DNA from: Enoplolaimus lenunculus
Taxonomy: Eukaryota > Nematoda > Enoplea > Enoplida > Thoracostomopsidae
Direction of reading: 5' to 3'
DNA: 64,000 bases
NCBI GenBank assembly: GCA_030248215.1
Contig: JASANG010003643.1
Location: 1-64,000, forward strand
In this document: positions 22,283 to 34,900 of the stretch, piece by piece
Numbering within the stretch: position 1 is the stretch's first letter
Layout of the letters: the number at the start of each line of letters is the position of its first letter
The notes under the pieces: model-generated
Databases searched by the model: none
What the model saw: only the letters and a program-made list of their open reading frames with translations
Told to the model about the DNA's origin: nothing
Position numbers and translations under genes: made by a program

Positions 22283-22957
22283 CCGGCACTGCAATTATCC
22301 GTTGAATTAAACGTTTATTTGTCTTGTGTCAATAGCTAGAGCGATAATACAAGGTTATACTTAGGAATGAACTTTCAAAACTAAGTACGCTTCAATGTTT
22401 CGAAGTCAACTTTATCTGGTACTGGAGTCATTTTGCGGGATTCACGGTATGACCGGGGCAGGCGGGACACGGTTTGTCCCATGTTGATTCGACGTCAACG
22501 TTAAAATCCGGGGCTCTTATATCGGGTCAACGGACAACACTCGAATGTCATATGACATTAGCTTACAAACCACCGCTCTCAAATGATCAATGTGTACAAG
22601 GGACGGTATGTCACGTGATACTCTGGGACATTTATGCGAATATCACATGATATTCAGCGGGACAGTTTAACCTTTGGGTACTAATAAATTTTTGAATTTG
22701 ACATGGGTTCTATGAGCACACAAAATGTTACCCAATATAGTCTCAAAAGCACAAAACGTGTCCCAAGTTGCCCCGGTTATAACGTGAACCCCGCATTTAT
22801 GCACTACAATTAGAAATAATTAACATTTATGGACTCTAATTCGGGTTTAGGGACTCTATCCCCTTACGAACTCTACGGACTCCTATTCATTCGGACTCAA
22901 AATAAGGACCCCCTCTCATTTACCACCCTCCCCTTCTTATTCGGGTCACTACAGTAA
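22283..22957 (+). mobile_element. Diverged TACTGTAGTGACCCG MITE with nested insert
   Basis: Text from 22283 (ATCCGTTGAATTAAACG, GCGATAATACAAGGTTATAC) to the end CTTCTTATTCGGGTCACTACAGTA matches the arm MITE at 9189-9657. It is split by a ~345-bp element at 22442-22787. Its own left end is missing. Confidence 0.65.
22442..22787 (+). mobile_element. TTCACGTTATAACCGGGGC element, nested
   Basis: Ends TTCACGGTATGACCGGGGCA and the inverse TGCCCCGGTTATAACGTGAA form ~35-bp inverted repeats continuing into GGGACACG...TTTGTCCC. It interrupts the older MITE around it. Internal palindromes such as TATCACATGATATTC recur. No coding capacity. Confidence 0.65.
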
Positions 22958-24127
22958 GTGATTTCCAACAATTATTATTTCTACAATGGAAAGAAACATT
23001 CGATTAAACCTTGGTTATTTATATATACTGACGCAATGTATCGAACTGACTACAAACAAAGCCGTAAACTCTTAGAAGCGTTGCCAAATTAAGTAATTTT
23101 TCATATATAAAGCGAAATGTCAATACTAATCAAATGCAGTTTAGATTTTATCGCTAAGAGCAGTTCTTACTTCACTTAAACGCGTTAGGGTTTTGTACAT
23201 CCGGGTTTTATGACATGGTCAATGAAATTTTTATCATAAAATATATATTTCATTAAAAACTTCAAGTTTATATACTAAATCATGGTTCAACCGGAGGTGG
23301 AAAATACCGGAGCCGGAGTTCAACGAATCTTGCCAGAGCCAGTAAAAATGATGGTGAATTTAATTATTAGCCAATACCCGCAATATGTTGTTAAGTTGTT
23401 TGGTTTTACGCTAATTGTCTGCGAAATTTCGGATTTATTCATAAAAGTTGTGACAAAAGTAAAACGAAACGCGATATACAGAAATTTTGCAGAATTCTGC
23501 AAAATTTTACTATCGAAATTGCCGAAACCTACGGCAAAAATTCTACTTGAGCCGGAGGCAGACCTCCGGCTGTACCTTGATACCAATAATTTAAATCTCA
23601 TCTATATGGGACAGCCGGTGGGATGACTTCGTTGGAACCAGTAACATTTCTCAATATTGAACAGCAGAATGTCATGAATCTTTGAAACTTTTAAAATTCG
23701 CCAACACTCAAAGAAAATTTAAGTTATTAGTAATTTTATAATACAGTAACAAACTGCTCTTTCACAACATCACATTCAGTATTTACTTCAAAAGATTTGA
23801 AAAAATTATATATATACTCTGCAAAAAACAACACTTTACTTAAAATACTTTAGTTTTCACTAACTTTTTTAGTAATTGTCCTTGTCCTATTGAGTAAATC
23901 TTTTCTGAAATAAAATGTAAATAAGTAAAACTACTACTGTCATTTATGCTGATTAATTAAGTAAAATGTAAAACTAAGAATTTTGTGTTTGTTTAAAATT
24001 AAACAATATATTATGAGCAACTGAAAGCGACCTATACATGTAAATTAGTATACGATACGAATTCTTTTAAAATACTACATATGTGCGCAATACAAAATCC
24101 CTACAAGACGTGGGAGCCCCCTTGGGC
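22958..24127. other. Gene-free stretch with CCGGAGG element
   Basis: Contains an inverted-repeat element at about 23284-23625: GGTTCAACCGGAGGTGGAAA and CCGGAGCCGGAG on the left, GAGCCGGAGGCAGACCTCCGG on the right. The 114-codon frame across it (23282-23626) is only the element read through. The rest is AT-rich and unassigned. Confidence 0.45.
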
Positions 24128-24235
24128 TGAAACGCCAAGGTCGCATAGCTGAGTGGTGATGACAACCCCTCTCACCCATGAGACAGCAATTCGAATGCTT
24201 GCTTGAAATAAAATACATATAAAATAGAAATTAAT
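24128..24235 (+). mobile_element. tRNA-derived SINE-like sequence 1
   Basis: TAGCTGAGTGGT at ~24147 fits a tRNA/polymerase III A box and CAATTCGAATGCTTGC ~45 bp later sits where a B box would be, but the B box is imperfect and no tRNA cloverleaf is intact. It is followed by GCTTGAAATAAAATACAT. The same layout recurs at 25425, so this is a family, not a tRNA gene. Confidence 0.5.
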
Positions 24236-24369
24236 AATGTGAGAATGGGTTAAAATCACAACATACATGCATATAACTGGCTGTACATAAATACCGTCAT
24301 AAATAAATATTGCAAAGTAAAAATCGGATCGCACAGACATGAAACATTTTCAATTAGGATATAATAGGA

Positions 24370-24751
24370 TACAGTCACGGACAGAATTAATTGCTGATCG
24401 CAGTCGCGTTCTAACCGCAGTTCTGGTCGCGATTGCTGGTGTCTTGGAAACAATCGTTCGCAAACGCAATTTGAACTGATTGCGGTTAGTGCAATTATTC
24501 ACATAATCACGATTGCAACCACGATTGCTAGATTTAGTTTTTTTTTCAATCGTTTGCAACGCGGTTACAACCGCGATGTCAAACGCGACGGCAGTCGCGT
24601 CTCTAGGCGCGACTGGCCGCTCGCAAAAAAATTGCACCGCAAATATCGCGTCTGCAGACGCAATCGCACTTACTGGCCAGTGTATTTTGTCCAAGACTGT
24701 AGTCACAGTCACAACGTTTCAAACAGTGTAATTAACTCGACTACGACTGTA
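24370..24751 (+). mobile_element. GCGATTGC-rich MITE, copy 1
   Basis: Begins TACAGTCACGGACAGAATTA and ends TTAACTCGACTACGACTGTA, an inverted repeat of ~18 bp. The inside is dense in CGCAATCGC / GCGATTGCG / GCAGTCGCG words, giving far more CpG than the surrounding AT-rich DNA. No coding frame is credible: open frames on both strands arise from the low stop content of these words. Confidence 0.75.
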
Positions 24752-24792
24752 AATTTATAACGAGACTATTGAACGCGAACCTCGCTTCTTAA

Positions 24793-25283
24793 TACAGTCA
24801 TGGTCAGAATTAACGCTGCAATTATCGCAATCGAACGCATTTTATGGCGTTTGCTATTTCAAAATCGCGATGGGATTGGCGCGTTCGCTCGCGAATTCAG
24901 GGTCGTTTCAAACGACGCAATCTAAGAAATCGCAATCAGAAGTGATCGCATTCACTCGCTATTTCAGACATATATACGTGTATATTTTAATAAGAAGCGC
25001 AGGCAGAGGGGCATGCACACTGTGCGAAGCATACTCCCGCCTGAATAATTGGCATAATTATAACTACAAAACCTTAGTTTGCTTTTTTGTGGAGTGCGCT
25101 TACCAGTTGCGAGCGTTTGCGATTGCGTGAATTTTCGATTTTTCGCGATTGCATGCGTTTGCGATTGCGAGCGATTGTGCGTGTGTTTGCGATTACGTGC
25201 ATTTGCAATTAGTTGCGACTGCGTGCAGTCACTCGCGATTTGCATTCGATTGCGATGGTATATTAAATCTGACAGTGACTGTA
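24793..25283 (+). mobile_element. GCGATTGC-rich MITE, copy 2
   Basis: Begins TACAGTCATGGTCAGAATTA and ends TAAATCTGACAGTGACTGTA. The right half is built of TTGCGATTGCGAG-like units (25100-25255) and the left half of their complements, so the whole could fold into a long hairpin. Lies 41 bp from copy 1. About 100 bp in the middle (24970-25080) is not of this composition and may be another insertion. Confidence 0.7.
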
Positions 25284-25424
25284 CGTGGTTCGTTAACCCA
25301 GATCAACATGAAATCACTCCATTGTCTCCTTCTCCTGACAATTTAACTCATTCTCTCATGGAATATACCAACTTACTGTAACCCTGTTACTAGTTAGAGC
25401 TCCTCGAACAGGAGTGTCAATCCA

Positions 25425-25525
25425 CTTTAGCTGAGCGGTCATGCTAAACACCATCTACCCGGAAGTCTGATATTCGATGCCAAGCTTGAAATTAGATTTC
25501 ATATTAAATAAAAAATATTCACGTT
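25425..25525 (+). mobile_element. tRNA-derived SINE-like sequence 2
   Basis: TTTAGCTGAGCGGTCATGC gives an A-box-like start and GATATTCGATGCC a B-box-like motif ~45 bp on, followed by AAGCTTGAAATTAGATTTCA and an AT-rich tail. It shares layout and the GCTTGAAAT tail with the sequence at 24128-24235. Confidence 0.5.
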
Positions 25526-25796
25526 AAAAACAGTATAATAATGAAACTTGATTTTGTATATCATTCATCAAAATCAAAACGATGCTGTTAATATGTCACC
25601 GTTTCTCGTTTGGTTTAATTTATATAATTAAAGCTGGAATGCCACATATGTATTTTGAAAAACTTTCCAGCGCTACTTTGTTTACAATATTTTCTAAGAA
25701 CAGAAATGTGATTGTGTAGTGTAAAGAAAATTTGCATGCAGATAGTTGTGGGATCACAAACGTTTGCGCAAAGTCGTCCTTTTTTAAACTAACAGT

Positions 25797-25908
25797 CTAC
25801 AGCTCGTCGCTGCCAAAACATTCAGCCACCATTTCTCGATTACTTGCAGCCGATGCTTCATACGTCTTTAAGCTACTCAATTGCATCAAAGATTTGTCCG
25901 TACACCAT
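25797..25908 (-). CDS. acdh-11: Acyl-CoA dehydrogenase exon 13 and stop
   Basis: Residues 581-617 ([20 protein letters not shown] to ECFGSDEL) and the TAG stop at 25797-25799; acceptor tgttttcag. The frame matches only with exon 12 included. Confidence 0.88.
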
Positions 25909-28900
25909 CTGAAAACACAGTAAAATTTGTTTATTTTTTGGTAACAACCCACTCCTATCCAAACAACCATTATTTTGGTTCATATTTACTATGTTGCCTG
26001 CCAGCTGGGAGACAGAGCACCAGGGTTCGACCTGTATTCCTGTTCCGGCAGGAATTCCTGCAAACATTCAATTCCTGTTCTTGTACCTGTTCCTGCATCC
26101 AAAGATGCAGGAACTGGAATTTTCACGGTTTTGTGGCAAATTATGCCTGATCATTTAAACATTGGAAACATTGTCTTTAAAAAATTGTTACTTATTTCGA
26201 CTTGGAGTGTTTTTAAACGTGCTTCAATTTTGTTAATAAACTGTTTCTGTTGTGGTTTCGCAAAACTTGATGATGAAACATAGGAAAACTCGTTTAAGCC
26301 ATGTTTTGGCTTTTTCTAAAACGTCCAACAGTAACTCGCTAATGAAACTTATGTCAAATGCCAGTTCTGTTCCTGTTCCGGTTCCTGCAAAGAAATTCAA
26401 TTCCTGCGCTTATTCCTGTCCATGCAAAATTAAGTTCCTGTTGGAACCCTGCAGAGCACATACTGCTAATTATTGGTGATAAATCTATCGAACTATAAAC
26501 CATAGCACCATTACACTGACTTCAAATATTACTAAAACTTATTCATTGCTACATAGCAAAATATGCACATCAATAATTAAATATTACATACCTGGCTAAA
26601 GCATGCATATCCGCTGTTGAATTCGTATACGCCGTATGCTCAAACAACAAACCACCTAAAATAAAAAAATTATTAAAATAAATAAAAAGAAACTTTGTTA
26701 TATTCATCACGACCAGTAACAAAGTTTTATCTAAAAGCGCAATATCAAAAACAATATTACCAACATGATTTCAGTTAAAACACTGAGTGTCCACAAAATC
26801 GACTTGACTACATAAATTCAAAACAAAGCAATCAACCAACAGTGCTGACAAAACAATCACAATGGGTAAATGTTAGCTTTAAACGCTGAATACAATGTTT
26901 CCAACTTAGAATTTTGCAGTCATATAAAATCTGGGTGGGGCTATACAGCTTAAAACTTTTGCTGTCATCCCCGCTATCGGTCACTGTGCGACAACATACG
27001 CAAATAACACGTGCACGATACAGCACGGTGACGAACGGCACCACAGGGCAAGAATAGCGTTAATAGCGCCACACTTTCAAAATATCACACACTATTGAGA
27101 ACACGACAGGAAGGACTATGCATAGCTTCATTCGAACACACCATTATAATAGTAAAATTTTATTTTGCTAAAATACATAGCTAAACTAACCGCCAAAAAT
27201 TCGCGCCAAAGTATACGCAAAATCACGCGCGGCAATCATTAGCATTTCCGGATTTCGAGATGCAAAATCAATCGTTTGTTGAAGTGAATCACGAATCGCA
27301 CGTCCATATGGTTCCAGTGTAATTTTGGAAGACGTTGAGCAATCCAGTTTAGGATTGATATATTCACTGATGCTCGTAATTAGTTCTGGCACACCAGTTT
27401 TGCCCAAATGTCGCAAAACATCCATACTAAGAACGTTGGTTGTTCCTTCCCAAATCGGCAGAACCTGAAACATGAACCATTTCGTTTGAATGAACGACTA
27501 ATCGAACATTCACATTCTGTGAACGGTTCGCCAAATTTCGCAGTCACGACATTAGGCTTAACGAAAATATACAATAGTCACTAACACAAAGACCAATATG
27601 TCTTCACTTCAATGGTGCCGTTACCTGAGCATCGCGTAGCATAACAGGCAAACCAGTGTCCTCTAAATACCCTGCGCCACCAAAACATTCTAGACCTTCA
27701 CTGATTGTTGAAACAGCCTAAAAATACACAACATTTGCAATGTCAAACCAACCCTACAGTTTAAAAAAACTATGCAGCAAGCTGGCTGATTTCAGCCCCT
27801 CCCAAAATATCTACGACCCCATTTAGAGTAACCATTATATTAACCACATCTATTATTTAGGCAAGAAACCACGGCAACACTTTATATTAACTTAAAAACA
27901 AAACACACACATCTTACTTGTTTAGCTGTATACAATTTTACCACCGGTAACAGCAACCGCAAAATTGTTGTATCACTTTCACTGGCTTGACCAGCTTCCG
28001 ACAAGCCTAATAGTCGTGCGGTTTCGAATACTAACAATGTACATCCACGTGTTTCGGCCTGAAATGCTCACAATAATGTCCACAGTAAAAACAAACAACA
28101 TTACTTCGCAGTTCACTGACAAGTCTAAATCACGATATCCAACTGACGACTTTAACTTTGAATGGAACACCGCCGTACCAAAGGGTGGCGCTACACTGTC
28201 TCGTACGGCGCCGTTCGTCGCCGCCCATCACAATGCGGTTTCGTAGACAAGTAATTTGCGCAGTACACCGCAAAGTGACGGACGGCGACGTACAGCGCCG
28301 GATTATATTAAAATTTTCCAAAAGTATGGCGCCACCCAAACCACCTTGAAAATTTGTTTTCGTCCCTAAGCTTAAGCCTGGCCTAACATAACTAAAAATA
28401 CTTAACATCAATATACACTGAACCGCGTTGCTACGCAACGGAAAATTCTAGCAACGCTGATACGTTAACAATAGCATAACAATAAAAAATAACTAAACAA
28501 ACACAATATAAACATACCTCCATCTTCGCCAAAGTTTCCATATGTAACGCGTGATCACAAAGTTTCAGCCCAAACGCCGTCCGACGTCGTGCATAATCTG
28601 CGGCAAGATTAAGTATCCTAAAACACAATATTATTATGAACAACTACATCGTTTCACCACTCAAAATGACTAAAATTCTCACTGAGAGCGTTTTTGAATG
28701 CTTGTTACCATTCCAGCTATATGTATTTAATTCTCGCGTTCGATTGTAATCTAATGTGGAACACAACATTTTTTGACGAAATAGTTTCAAATACTACTGC
28801 ATACAGGGCGTCCGCCTAATTTTTGCACGATTCTCCTATGAAGAACCTTTTACTTTTAACCTGACGTCTCTGATTAAGTTTTGCTTTTTGTGTTCTACCT

Positions 28901-31900
28901 TCTCATTGGAGCGGCACTGGACACAGCATTGTACAGTCTCGTTATGTTCAACATGTGAGATATACCGGCGATGCCACGACCATCAGGAGATGCCTAAAAG
29001 CTAAGAAATTATTATTATTATATTAAAAATTTAAAATAACACACATTTTGTTTGTTTTTGATAAAAGATACAGTAAGTCACAAATGCACACGTCAGAAAG
29101 GAAAAATATAAATGAAGAACCTCAGGATAAAATATGTTATATTCCTGGTATACCTGAAACACAATAACTGACTCAGTGGCAAGTTTAGTTTTAGAACGCT
29201 TGTGATACAAAAATACAATTGCCGACAGATTACGGTATATGCGCTAAAGTTTCCATTTCAACAATATCACGCATACACCAGGTAACCTTATGGGTGTGGA
29301 TAATGGACACTCTGAAGAAAGGTAAAAAAAGCTTACGTAGCTATCATAGTTAACGTTTTTCGCATCACAGTGTTGTGTTCGCCACTGAAGCTGTTTTATC
29401 TTTCATTTCCGTCACCCACAACCACTCACTCAAAAAAGTTACATATGGTGTACGCATGATATCGTACATGTTACTACAGTACGAATTTAATTCGATTGAA
29501 AAAACGTTTTAACTTACTTTGGTTGCAATGCATCCATTCAACAACAGTTCAGCAGTTGGCAGCTGTCGAGTGCCGAGTTTATCTTTGAGACGCACGATTT
29601 GAATTCCGTTCAAACTTCCATCAGGTTTTTTGCACTCAATGTAAAATAGCGACAGGCCTGCGGAAGGCTAAAATAAATCCAATGTCAATATTGTTCAAAC
29701 AACATAACACTGTGTTGTAGTCAGTTGATTAAAAAAATATTAATACAACATAAAGTATCAGAGGTTCGTAGTGTCAACCGTATATTCTGTTTAACTACTA
29801 CCAGGGTGGCAACAAAGGTTCGGATTCGGATTCGGCAAAAATTTGAGGTTCGGATTCGGATTCGAATTCGGTTGTGGAAAAGCCGAATCCAAAAGCCGAA
29901 TCCGAACCTCAAATTTTTGCCGAATCCAACAAAGTTCGGCAATATGATTTTTCATTTTTAAGCAATAAAATTTTTAAATACCATGCTATAAAAATCAATA
30001 TTTTTTATTTCAGGTGAGAAATCTCAGAACTGACGTCGAGACGAAATATATTAACGTATTAAAAAGTATACGGCTGGCAATGCGTTTATATTCTGAAACA
30101 AATTATAGATACATATATCTGAAATTTGCAACATGCAGGATTCGGATTTGGTTTCGGATTCGGCAAATTAGCACTAGATTCTGATTCGGATTCGGTCAAA
30201 TCGTGGATTCGGTGCCACCCTGACTACTACTTGGGAACGTATTCTGAATAATATGTGTAGCACCTATCACCAGTTAGCAATAGATTTTCAAGCAATCAAA
30301 TTGAAACATCTACGAATGTCAAACTCCAATCGCATTATGTAGGACCGACCAACTGAATGCAAAAATGTGCAACATTTTGAAACACTCCATTGGCTAAATC
30401 GAAATATAAGAGACGTATCGCCACCAGGTGCTAGGTGCTATACACATTTTAGAATACGGGCACAGTTAATACCACAGGTGATGCTGCTTTTGAGCTACAG
30501 AATCAAGCTTCATTAAAACTAAACACGATGTTCCGAAATACTTTACTTATAATAACACATAATCGTACGTAACTTAGTGTCATTTTTGGTCGCAGAAGGT
30601 TTAACTGATCTTGCCAGCGTAAACGCCATATCGGAATCGGGTGCACTCGAAAACCATTTGTATCCGTACAATGCGTACGAGCCATCCGCTTGCGGAACGG
30701 CGATTGTTTCTGTACTGGCTCCTTAAGTAACAAAATTATAACTGCAGGGCAGCCAACAAATAGTACAACGCGCACAAATCGGTAGTAAAAATTGAACAAA
30801 TTACGAGAGAATACTAGCACCACAATTATTTTGGTATGAGTCTACTCGAAACATAGGGTTCCATCACGTTCCCAAGTGTTCAGTGACAATTTAAATAATT
30901 CGATAAGTTTCTTTGTCGTTTCAGGATTGGACGAAGTATGGTTATATTCGCAGCACAGATAACTATATTAGCCAATCCGTATCTAGCTTTCCAGTTAGAC
31001 ACACCGATTCCCCGAAGCCAGAGGTGCGTCTGGGATTTCATTTCGAGAGGGAACAACCTCGTCTAAAAAGTTTTTCGACCTTCGGAGATTATTTCTACAG
31101 CTGTAAGAGTATCTTTTTTCAATACCCTCCTTGTATATGCCTCTGCCCAAGACTGCCAAGAGTAATCTGGCTCTAAGCAGTTGTTGTCGCATTACCGACA
31201 TCTGAACCGCCGCGTTTCTCAGTCATCCACTGTCCCGAAGTCCAAAATTGTCTCGGATCACGAGACGTTAAACGTTTAAACGCTTCACCTGTCGATGATG
31301 TTAAATTTTCTTCCTAAAAATAACAAAAATATTAAATTATAACAAAATTTAAACGAAAATCAACATTTGAGTAACAAAACTTCTAAAAAATGCGTTTATT
31401 TTCAGTTTTCCACAGCAATCGTAGGTATTGGAATTTAACGGACACAAGTTTTTCGTCACTGATCACCCAGATTCCAACGGGAACAAGTTTTACCGGAACA
31501 GGAACATGAATTGAATTTTTTGCAGAAACAGAAGCGTGAACCGGAATTTGAAAAAATTCCGGCTGGAACCGGAATTCCAGTTGAGCCCTGATGACGGAGC
31601 CGGAGCCGGAGCTGCATAATCTAATATCCGGTCGGAGGCCGGAGCCGGACAGTTAATTCAAATCGAATACTAGATTGCATTCAAATATCAGAACGGACAT
31701 AGCTAACCACGCTTCCTTAAATGGCCTACGGTATCCAAAGTGCTTAAATGACACAGTTTAGCATCTCACGCCGATGCATTTTTAACGCTTTAACAACTCT
31801 ATTCCATGACTGTCTGTTTTTGTAGCGTAGTGTCGAGTTGCAATATTTGTTTGGCCCATGTTTACTTTTAAGGGCATCCAATTTTCGGCTCTAAGGGCAT

Positions 31901-34900
31901 CTAGTTTTCGGCTCTACTTCGTTATAGGGTCAAAAATAAACAATATAGTGAAAATATACGTTGTTTTTCACAAAATTTGGTATTTTTGTGCTCAAAACGA
32001 TGTGGCGGATCAGAAAATATCATTTTATCAAAAATTTTCACTTTTTCCCATTTTTTTAAAATTTTCACTTTTTCCCATTTTTTTCAAATTTTTCGCGTGT
32101 TAAAGTTTAACTTGCTCTCAATGAATTGCTTAGTGCAGGGCTTTGGGGGGCAGCAGTTGCACATCCTGCTTAGTTTACCTTTAGAAAAGCGGGGGTTCGT
32201 TGGGGGGGTGGCAGCCCCGGAAAAACTTAAAATAAAACATTGTTTTCGTACATGATTAAACAAAGATCCCTGAGACTAGCAGACTGTATTTTATTTGTTG
32301 TAGGGTGAGTTGATTGTGGGAAAAATTACGCCAATGTGTTTGTCTCGTCAAGCCGCGTCTAACGATATGTCATTTGTCCATCTTTTTAAAAAATTACGTG
32401 TCAGGAGACCCTTGTAAACTTAAAAAAAATGGAAAGAAAACTTTTCATGGAAAAAGTTTCAAAGTTGTTATTTTCTGATCCGCCGCATTGAAATGAACAC
32501 GAAAATACTATATTTTTTGCAGAAAACCCATTTTTTCGATGTTTATCAATTTTTGACTCTATAACACAGAAATGCCCAGTTTTTCTTAGGTGCTACAAAG
32601 CAGAGGTGGCTAAGATTGAGGCGATGCAACTTTGTATTCACATTTTCACATGTGCAAAAATCAATGGTCAACTAACATATAATAATTACGTATTAATACA
32701 TTAAACAGTCTAAAAACACAGGCGGGAACCCATTTAGGGGTGGGCTCCCAAAATGAATGGAATAGGGACCTCCAAACTCGAGAGCGAATCGAGTGCAAAA
32801 CCAGACGCATTTTAAAACTTCGGTGGTTTTGTTTCAATCGGTTAAGGTGGGGACACCTTTAGGGTGAGCCCCCTAAATGGGCGGTATGGGGGGTAGCTGC
32901 TCAGGCCCAGACTGCATATCGACGGCAGAATGACCAAAATGCCGTATGTTACTTTGATCGATATTGAAGTAAAGCGTAAAAACATCATTGATCAACACTG
33001 TCTATTTATCATATTATGTAAAAACATTACTAACTTTAATCAATTTAGCAGCACCGTCTGTCATCGCCAGCGGGCATCCATATAAGCCACTTGATGGAGA
33101 ATACAGATATAACTTTGCCAGTTGATATAAACGTCTAAAATAATAACAAAAAACAATAAGAACAATTTGAAACTATAATATGACGATTAACGACAAGTAC
33201 AAAAATTACTATGCCCACGGGCGTAACCAGAATAAAAGTTTCATTTCAATCAGTAATGCATAATAATCCGATGTAAGTTTTTTCCGAGTGAACCGAACGA
33301 GCCGAGAAAAATTATTTGACTGCTCCAATCAATCCTAACGCCAGTTTAACGAGTTGGAATAACCATCAATCAAAAAGAATCCACAAAAATTCTAAATCAA
33401 TAATTTTACAGGCCCATGTTACTTTAAGGAGTGTCCAGATTTCTGGTGGGTCTATAAAAAGCAGGTTTCCTTTCTAGATTACATTTTTTTGTTTAGGTTT
33501 CGGCTTACGCCTTGGCTTAGGAACACATTTTTGTAACGCTTTGGCTTAGGAATACGCTTCATCTACTGTTACACCCCTTAAAGTAACATTGGCCATTTTA
33601 CGGGTGAAATATGCGTTTCCACCGACTTTGTATTCAAAAACACCCACCAAAATAATTAAAAACTCACTAATATTCCAGGTTCAAAACAAAATTTCAAAAC
33701 CAAACCCGGTCAAAATGTCTCGTACTCTAACCTGTACGGCTCAATACCAGATTCACTTGTAGCCGGCTCATAACCGATTGATATCAGGCCTTCTTCGGCC
33801 GCAATTGCTTTCATTTGCCGCCACGGCTCTCCTGTCACCAAACGGTCCAACCGGCGCCCCCAACCAGAATATTCTTGCAAATAAGGCGGCGTCCGTTCGC
33901 ATTCCCAGCCAAGCGGATCAATTTCGTCCACAATTCGATCGCCAAATCGCTGTAAATCTGGCTCAACAACGGCGGAATAAATCTACAAACAGCAAAATTA
34001 CCCTTATCTTGAAGAGCTCTACAATGCCGGATGGCAACAAAGGTTCGGATTCGGATTCGGCAAAAATTGTGGTTCGGAATCGGATTTGGTTGTGAAAAAG
34101 CCGAATCCAACAATTTTCGGCAATACGTCTTTTTTCAGTTTTAAACAATAAAAATAATAAATAACTTATCATATTAATAAAAGTTTTTTTTATTTCAAGT
34201 CACTTATCTCAAAACTGACGTCGAACATGAAATAATATTAACATTTAAATATAGATATAGCTGAAATTTGCAACGTGCAGGATTCGCATTCGGTTTCGGA
34301 TTCGGCAAATTAGCACTGGATTCGGATTCGGCAAATTTACAATGGATTCGGATTCGGTCAAATCCTGAATTCGGCACCACGCTAGCTCAACGTTGGTTGC
34401 AGAACGTACGCTGAGTTGCAACAATGCTATAGTGTACAATAAAAACGAAATAATGCCAGTAAATGTTTAATTTTTTGCATGACCGAAACACCCGATTGCT
34501 CTTCAGCTTTTCAAAAAGTGACAGATTCCACTGAAACTTCCCATTTTGTCGCTCGGCGTGGTGGACGCCAGACGATGGCCTTACGTCAAACAAATTGATA
34601 TGATGTGGCACATGCGCCAATTCACGTACGGTGCCGTACGACATTAAAACAGTCACAAGAAAAGTATCGCTTCACTCTAAACAATACCTCATTAGGAATG
34701 TGGCGCTTCAAAAATCGTTGCAATGTAACATCGGTCGTAAACGGATTATGTAACACTGGTGGAGTTTGACTGAAACTTTTATATTTCGCCGGCGAAAACT
34801 CAACTTCGTTTGCGTCAAACGGATTCAAGTTTGACGATGTATGTTGAATGCGTGTAGATATTAAAGCAATACGAAGCGATCGTAACTGAGCAGCAATACC

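Noticed and set aside
24128-24200. Functional tRNA gene
   Set aside because: A-box-like motif present, but the B box and acceptor stem are not intact.
24350-24712. 120-codon frame on the minus strand and overlapping plus-strand frames
   Set aside because: All lie in the GCGATTGC element, whose words lack stop codons; frames on both strands are open for the same reason.
27186-27188. TAG as the true end of the dehydrogenase
   Set aside because: A donor site three bases earlier, plus two short downstream exons in matching phase, completes the family's C-terminus.
30903-31176. Plus-strand 87-codon frame beside dehydrogenase exon 4
   Set aside because: No domain and lies in the intron opposite a well-supported minus-strand gene.
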